From the NCBI RefSeq assembly GCF_020740795.1, contig NC_067312.1:53959905-54023904 (forward strand): 64,000 nucleotides of DNA. The letters run 5' to 3'. How positions within the stretch are numbered: the stretch's first letter is position 1; every line of letters starts with the position of its first letter. Under the pieces are notes generated by a model, which saw only the letters and a program-made list of their open reading frames with translations, was not told the DNA's origin and made no database searches. The translations under genes were made by a program, and so were the position numbers. The stretch is from Apus apus (lineage: Eukaryota; Chordata; Aves; Apodiformes; Apodidae). Positions 60,770 to 64,000 of the stretch are shown here, piece by piece.

Positions 60770-62268
60770 TTACGTGCCAAGATGAGGTTAGAAACAGAGA
60801 GAGAGAGAAGGAAAGAACCAGGAGAGAGAGATAAAGAGGGATAGAAAAGATATCACTCACTTGGTTCCAGTGCTGATCTTGGTAGGAGGCTGTGGTCCTT
60901 GGATGGCAGGCACGCCCCAAGCGTCTTTTATGCTACCTGGGCCAACCTTTTTTTGGGGGCTTGACGTATCTTGCGCAGACCCAGTGTGGAATTTCAGAGT
61001 GTTCTAGAAATGAGTCTGTGGGACATGGGGAACCAGGTGGTTGCTTAGGCCTCCCGGCTGGGTTGACCAAGCAACGATCCTTAGTTCTGCATGCGCTCTC
61101 TGTTTGGGCTTGCACAATACGGCACTCTGCCTCCACAGGGTGCCGCTAGCATCCCGCTGCTCCTTCTTAAATAAGACCAGTGTCCTGCTTATCAGGGTGG
61201 CCACCAGAGGAGGGGCTCCCTTTGCAAGGACAGTGTCCAGCTTATCGGGATGACCACCGAAGGAGGGGCTCTTCTTGCGAGACCAGGGCCCAGTTTGTCG
61301 GGGTGGATACCAAAGGAGGGTCTTTCCTTGTGAGAACAGGGTCCAGGTGGTTATTGAATGAGGCTCCCAGCCGAGCACAGTGTCCGTTTTGTCAGGGCAG
61401 CTGTTTTGAGACAAATGTTCGTGTAGGGACTCTACAGCCTGTCCCACTGTCCTCAAGTGAGGACTGCTGTGAGAATGGACTCAGCAAAGTGGCAAACACA
61501 AAGCAGCTGTTAGATAGAAATGTAAGGTGATTTGTGATGGCGACACGTGTAACAAGTTTGAGATGGCCGTTGGTAAATGCTCTGCCTACAGCAGCGCTGT
61601 TAGTAGGTGTCAGTATTGCAGCAAGAATAATAGAGATCTGCAAGACACAAGACACCTGGGGATGCTTTCACCCCGATCCCGAAGGTGGAAGTCATGTCTC
61701 TACCTGTGGGGAAGAAGAGAGGGTCAGGCCCGTTGACCTGTCCCAGGGGGGGTGCTCTTCTTGTGCTGAACAAGGGGTTCAAGAACTAATTTATTACCTT
61801 TTGACCTGGTGGGACTTGGGCCATAACTAGTGTGTTGATTGGCTCTCAGCAAACCAATAATGTTTATTAAACAGGAAAAACGTAAGGGAGATTCCCAGTG
61901 CCTGCTTTGCATGTAAATTCCAGATTCCTTTATGACCAGGGCTCACTTGGCATGCCAGTCACCAGATGAAGCCACACAGGCTTAGATCCAGCCTTTGTTG
62001 CACGACCTCTGACGGTGGAGCCTTCGCTGTGCTCCACAAGTGGTGCCCAGTCCAGCCAGGGAGCCATCAGGGGTTTGAAGGTGTGCAGACAAGGACAGCG
62101 ATGCATTCCTTCCCGCCAGCGAGTTGGGCTTACCGGACCGAAGTTTGCCTGCTTGTCAGGTGCAAGGCCAAATACCCAGTAAAGCACTGCTCATCTCACA
62201 CTCCTCTGCACAGCTCCTTCTGAGGAAGTTAAACTGCAATCCAGGTTCTGTTTTCCCACAGCAGAACT
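60770..62268. other. Right-arm sequence downstream of the deubiquitinase
   Basis: Mirror of 22,561-24,059; no gene is recognised. It contains a 53-bp minisatellite at 61,169-61,399. Confidence 0.5.
61169..61399. repeat. 53-bp minisatellite, right arm
   Basis: Mirror of the left-arm array at 23,430-23,660, with the same unit starts and spacing. Confidence 0.75.
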
Positions 62269-62659
62269 GCCACCTCGGACGTCCGGCGGGCAAACTTTGA
62301 CCTGTTTTGGGGACTGGTTGACGGAGTCGCTTGGGAGGCAGTCCTGAAAGGCAAAGGAGTCCAGGAAGGCTGGGCATTCTTCAGGAGGGAAGTCTTAGGG
62401 GCACAGAAACAGGCCATCCCCCGGTGCCAAAGATGAGCTGGTGGGGAAGATGGCCAGCCTGGCTGAATGAAGAGATCTGGCTGCTGCTCAGGGAAAAAAA
62501 GGAGAGTGTATGGCCTTTGGAAAAAGGGGCTGGCCACTCAGGATGACTCTAAGGATGTTGTGAGGCTGTGCAGGGACAAAACCAGGAGGGCCAAAGCTCA
62601 ACTTGAAATCAACCTGGCTGCAGTTATTGAAGATGACAGGAAACCCCTCTGTAAATATA
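62269..62659 (+). repeat. CR1 LINE fragment (endonuclease-RT linker), right arm
   Basis: Mirror of 22,170-22,560. The plus-strand translation shows RRVYGLWKKGLATQDD and RRAKAQLEINLAAV. Confidence 0.8.
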
Positions 62660-62662
62660 TCA

Positions 62663-62991
62663 ACAACTCTTCCATCCATCCAGGGATGCTGACTCCACCA
62701 TTGCCCTGGCCAGCCTGTTCCAATGCCTGGCAACCCTTTCAGTGAAGAAACTCTCCCTAAAATCCAATCTAAACCTGCCCCGGCAGAACTTGAGGCCATG
62801 ACCTCTTGCCCTATCACTAGCAACTTCATTGAACAGAACAATGCCCACCTCTGTACAACCTCTTTTTGCGGAGTTGTACAGAGCAATAAGGTCTCCCCTC
62901 AGCCTCCTTTTCTCCAGGTTGAATGAGCCCAGCTCCCTCAGCCTCTCCTCGTAAGATGTGTGCTCCAAACCTTTCATCAGCTTCATTGTCC
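62663..62991 (-). repeat. CR1 LINE fragment (3' coding end), right arm
   Basis: Mirror of 21,838-22,166; the minus-strand translation carries the CR1 tail motifs. With the preceding fragment it forms an inverted CR1 pair. Confidence 0.88.
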
Positions 62992-63329
62992 TTCTGTCAG
63001 TCAGAGTACAGACAGTGCCAGTGTGTCAGAGAGTCAGTCATCACACTTAAAGGTCAGCCAGAGTCCATCAGACAGTCAATCCGTTAGAAAGTCACTCTGT
63101 TAGGGATTGTGTCAAAGCCAAGGTCAGTCAGAGTCAGCCAGTCTCGATCTGTCAAACTCAGGGTCGGTCAGGCAAAATCAGTCACAGCTCTTCAGAATGT
63201 TAGATGGTCTGTCAGAGCCAGTTACATGTCAGGCCAGGCAAAACCAAGGCAGTCAGAGTCTGCAAGATAGTCTCTGTCAGTCGGAAAGTCGGTCAGCCCA
63301 TCCAACCCAACACCCAACGGAGAGTCAGC
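62987..63329. repeat. Degenerate GTCAGTCAGAGTC-type tandem repeats, right arm
   Basis: Mirror of 21,500-21,842. Confidence 0.7.
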
Positions 63330-64000
63330 CCAGTTATAGCACATGCCGGAGAACACAGGGAAATAGAAGGGCTCTGGGATTTAGTGTCTAAGTCCCTTAT
63401 GCCTGCTGCTGAGCTCCACTCACAAAACGACCAAGGTAGATTGAGTAACTTGACTGGATGTGGCTGGCAGTAGTAATGCAGCCCAAGCACTTGCCCCAAA
63501 CACTTGGGTGCAGCTCATCCAGGAGCTTGGTAAAAGCCTGCGTGGTTCACCTCCTCTAAGCTCTTGGCAACACGGCCCTTTTGAAGAAGCTGGTTTTAGA
63601 ACTCGTTTGGGAGCACATGTGATGTGGCCACTACAGCTGGAGAGTTGTACTCAGTGACACTGAGGACTTCCCATCTGAACAAGCAGCAAAGGCATGGCTC
63701 ACCAGCTGAGTTTCAGAGACCTGAGTTTTGCATGCATGCCAGCATGGAACAGGGATTCACAGCCACTTTTGTGCGGACTTCAGGAGCTTGGTGCCAACAG
63801 CCTGGACGGCAAAAGCTGCTCACCAACCTCTGGTGAAACAAACTGACTTTGGTAGATGGACACATTAGGGCATACATCTACAAACTTCACCTTCCCCAAG
63901 TACCACCTGTAGGAGCAGTTATGAAGGGGCAGGGACTGCTACTGATCACTCAAAACTCTTACTTTGCTACCTCGTGAAGTTTAAACGCCTTGCAATGGAA

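Larger units (their letters stand above)
47973..64000 (-). repeat. Right arm of the giant palindrome
   Basis: Reverse complement of 20,829-36,757. It is 99 bases longer because of repeat-unit differences in the deubiquitinase tail exon (234 bases gained at one site, 135 lost at another, relative to the left). It still pairs at the last base of the window, so arm length is at least 16.0 kb and probably more. Confidence 0.97.

Noticed and set aside
20829-64000. Palindrome as a pure sequencing fold-back artefact
   Set aside because: The arms differ by a substitution, several repeat-unit indels and variant order in the array, and an 11.2-kb spacer with different ERV ends separates them. Still worth confirming with spanning reads.

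Overview
The window is vertebrate nuclear DNA, almost certainly from a bird. It carries many CR1 LINE fragments ending in the ATTCTATG-type 3' repeat, one nearly full-length CR1, and two endogenous retrovirus (ERV) lineages. The only well-supported host gene is a spliced deubiquitinase, present in two copies. Nothing is organised like bacterial or viral genes.

Layout. Bases 1 to about 20,800 are gene-poor single-copy DNA holding old CR1 pieces, an old LTR fragment (7,097-7,408) and a rearranged ERV insertion (9,152-13,031). That insertion has a 5-bp target-site duplication, an open RNase H/integrase frame, and two LTRs that meet head to head through copies of two different tRNAs. From 20,829 at the latest to 36,757 lies the left arm of a very large palindrome. 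From 47,973 to the window end at 64,000 lies the right arm, which is still pairing at the last base. The spacer (36,758-47,972, 11.2 kb) holds a decayed class I (gamma-like) ERV, an older CR1 fragment inserted in its gag region, and a 4.4-kb CR1 inserted between gag and protease. The inner palindrome edge falls inside ERV sequence, so each arm ends in a copy of the same LTR.

Each arm holds a complete, intact USP42/USP36-type ubiquitin protease gene, on the minus strand in the left arm and the plus strand in the right. Ten short exons encode the catalytic domain with all catalytic residues. An unusually long last exon of about 4.1-4.2 kb encodes a low-complexity tail of roughly 1,400 residues, built from 15-residue units and 78-79-residue higher-order units, and ends in a basic C-terminus. 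The arms are nearly identical outside this exon. Inside it they differ by whole repeat units (three 15-mers in one place, one 78-mer in another) and by scattered substitutions. Upstream sits a compact promoter-like cluster: two X-box-like palindromes, a perfect CRE, an E-box and a TATA box. I infer a germline (testis) ampliconic gene maintained by arm-to-arm gene conversion; expression and sex-chromosome linkage cannot be read from the sequence.
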